In this document: positions 63,639-64,000 of the stretch, piece after piece | Numbering within the stretch: the first letter of the stretch is position 1 | How the letters are laid out: each line of letters starts with the position of its first letter | Source of the DNA: Nitrosomonadales bacterium | GTDB lineage: Bacteria > Pseudomonadota > Gammaproteobacteria > Burkholderiales > Gallionellaceae | DNA: 64,000 nt | Assembly: GCA_016721605.1 (NCBI GenBank) | Contig: JADKHS010000007.1 | Location: forward strand, 62,001-126,000 | Direction: 5' to 3' | Translations under genes and position numbers: made by a program | Notes under the pieces: model-generated | The model's input: the letters and a program-made list of their open reading frames with translations, nothing else | The model's database searches: none | Told to the model about the DNA's origin: nothing

Positions 63639-63941
63639 TCAAGATTGCGCGGAATCATTACCGCATAGCGGCAGCATATCCACAACGCCATACAAACGGG
63701 CCAAACTTAACAAATTTTCTGGAACATGGGTAAAACACAGTTGCACACTGCTACGCTGCGCCTCGCGTAGCCAAGCCAGCAGCAAACTGACTGCGGCAGA
63801 ATCCACCGTCACTACCTGGGCCAAGTCAACCACCAGCGATGTTTCACCAGTGGCCTGCAACCCATTTTTGAATAAAGGTATAACCGTTTCAATCGTTAGA
63901 TGGCTCGGCGCTTGCACACGGCCACCATCACGGCTAATCAC
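63639..63941 (-). CDS. mlaB: STAS-domain protein, MlaB-like
   Basis: 100 residues from a GTG at 63941 that overlaps the stop of the preceding gene. LVVDLAQVVTVDSAAVSLLL and LCFTHVPENLLSLARLYGVV form a STAS fold with the conserved DSAA Ser. Position (after a probable mlaC end, before an ABC exporter and murA) fits MlaB, the accessory subunit of the Mla phospholipid transporter. The assignment depends on context. Confidence 0.75.
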   Translation of the reverse strand: MISRDGGRVQAPSHLTIETVIPLFKNGLQATGETSLVVDLAQVVTVDSAAVSLLLAWLREAQRSSVQLCFTHVPENLLSLARLYGVVDMLPLCGNDSAQS

Positions 63942-64000
63942 TTGGATGCCGCCTTAGGCAAAATTGCACCAGTCTGCGCCTGATTTTTTTCCGTTAATGT
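63938..64000 (-). CDS. C-terminal end of an upstream gene, possibly mlaC
   Basis: The minus-strand frame TLTEKNQAQTGAILPKAASK ends in TGA at 63938-63940, overlapping the mlaB-like start. Only 20 residues are visible. By gene order in related bacteria this would be MlaC or MlaA, but the sequence alone cannot show it. Confidence 0.4.
   Translation of the reverse strand, partial: TLTEKNQAQTGAILPKAASK

Noticed and set aside
1..64000. CRISPR array.
   Set aside because: No series of regularly spaced direct repeats with unique spacers was seen, and no cas-like gene.

Overview
The window looks like a contiguous piece of a betaproteobacterial chromosome, probably Nitrosomonadales. This rests on gene order and protein content: glyQ-glyS-gmhB-plsC; kdsD-kdsC-lptC-lptA-lptB-rpoN-hpf-ptsN-hprK-rapZ; and mla-(ABC transporter)-murA-hisG-hisD. 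No rRNA is present, so the genus is open.

Layout. 1-3.3 kb: part of a SelD-associated-type flavoprotein, tRNA-Arg(CCU), and two tandem paralogous exported-looking methyltransferases. 3.3-6.2 kb: an accessory island with three toxin-antitoxin modules (degenerate HigBA, frameshifted BrnTA, intact RelE/HTH), an orphan HNH-like ORF, a RAYT remnant and two or three integron-attC-like hairpins, with no integrase in the window. 6.4-9.5 kb: mcl-mtkA-mtkB, which convert malate to acetyl-CoA and glyoxylate (serine-cycle chemistry). 9.7-15.4 kb: glyQS, gmhB, plsC, a YgjP-type metallopeptidase and YefM-YoeB. 15.6-18.6 kb: a DUF1353 lipoprotein, RAYT/REP debris and a low-GC protein of unknown function. 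18.6-30.6 kb: lptM-lysA, a papain-like protease/alpha-beta hydrolase fusion, a Na+/H+ antiporter, a DUF4157 protein, apaG, a methyltransferase, VanZ, a ferredoxin, hemJ and an RlmL-type methyltransferase. 30.6-36.3 kb: a second accessory island with a probable group II intron fragment, an IS1182-type element invaded by a REP-flanked RAYT, two small heat-shock proteins, an AAA-ATPase/partner pair resembling a defence module, and a decayed IS200/IS605 element. 36.3-41.9 kb: yicC, rph, rdgB, hemW, trmB, thiG, thiS and tRNA-Gly(CCC). 42-49.5 kb: a surface cluster with a glycosyltransferase, a UDP-glucuronate-decarboxylase-type enzyme, three tandem paralogous secreted proteins of about 500 aa and a methyltransferase. 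49.6-64 kb: ubiX, a Gx transporter, a NusG-II protein, the rapZ-to-kdsD envelope/nitrogen-PTS operon, hisD-hisG-murA, and a damaged ABC exporter beside an mlaB-like gene.

Many reading frames that must be continuous are broken by single-base length changes in short homopolymers (glyS twice, plsC twice, hprK, trmB, apaG, mtkB and others). Several of these genes are normally essential, so most breaks are probably sequence errors. For such genes I give the span of the whole gene and say where the frame changes. Larger lesions (deletions between direct repeats in the RAYTs, loss of the P-loop in the ABC ATPase, truncation of the IS1182 transposase) are probably real.
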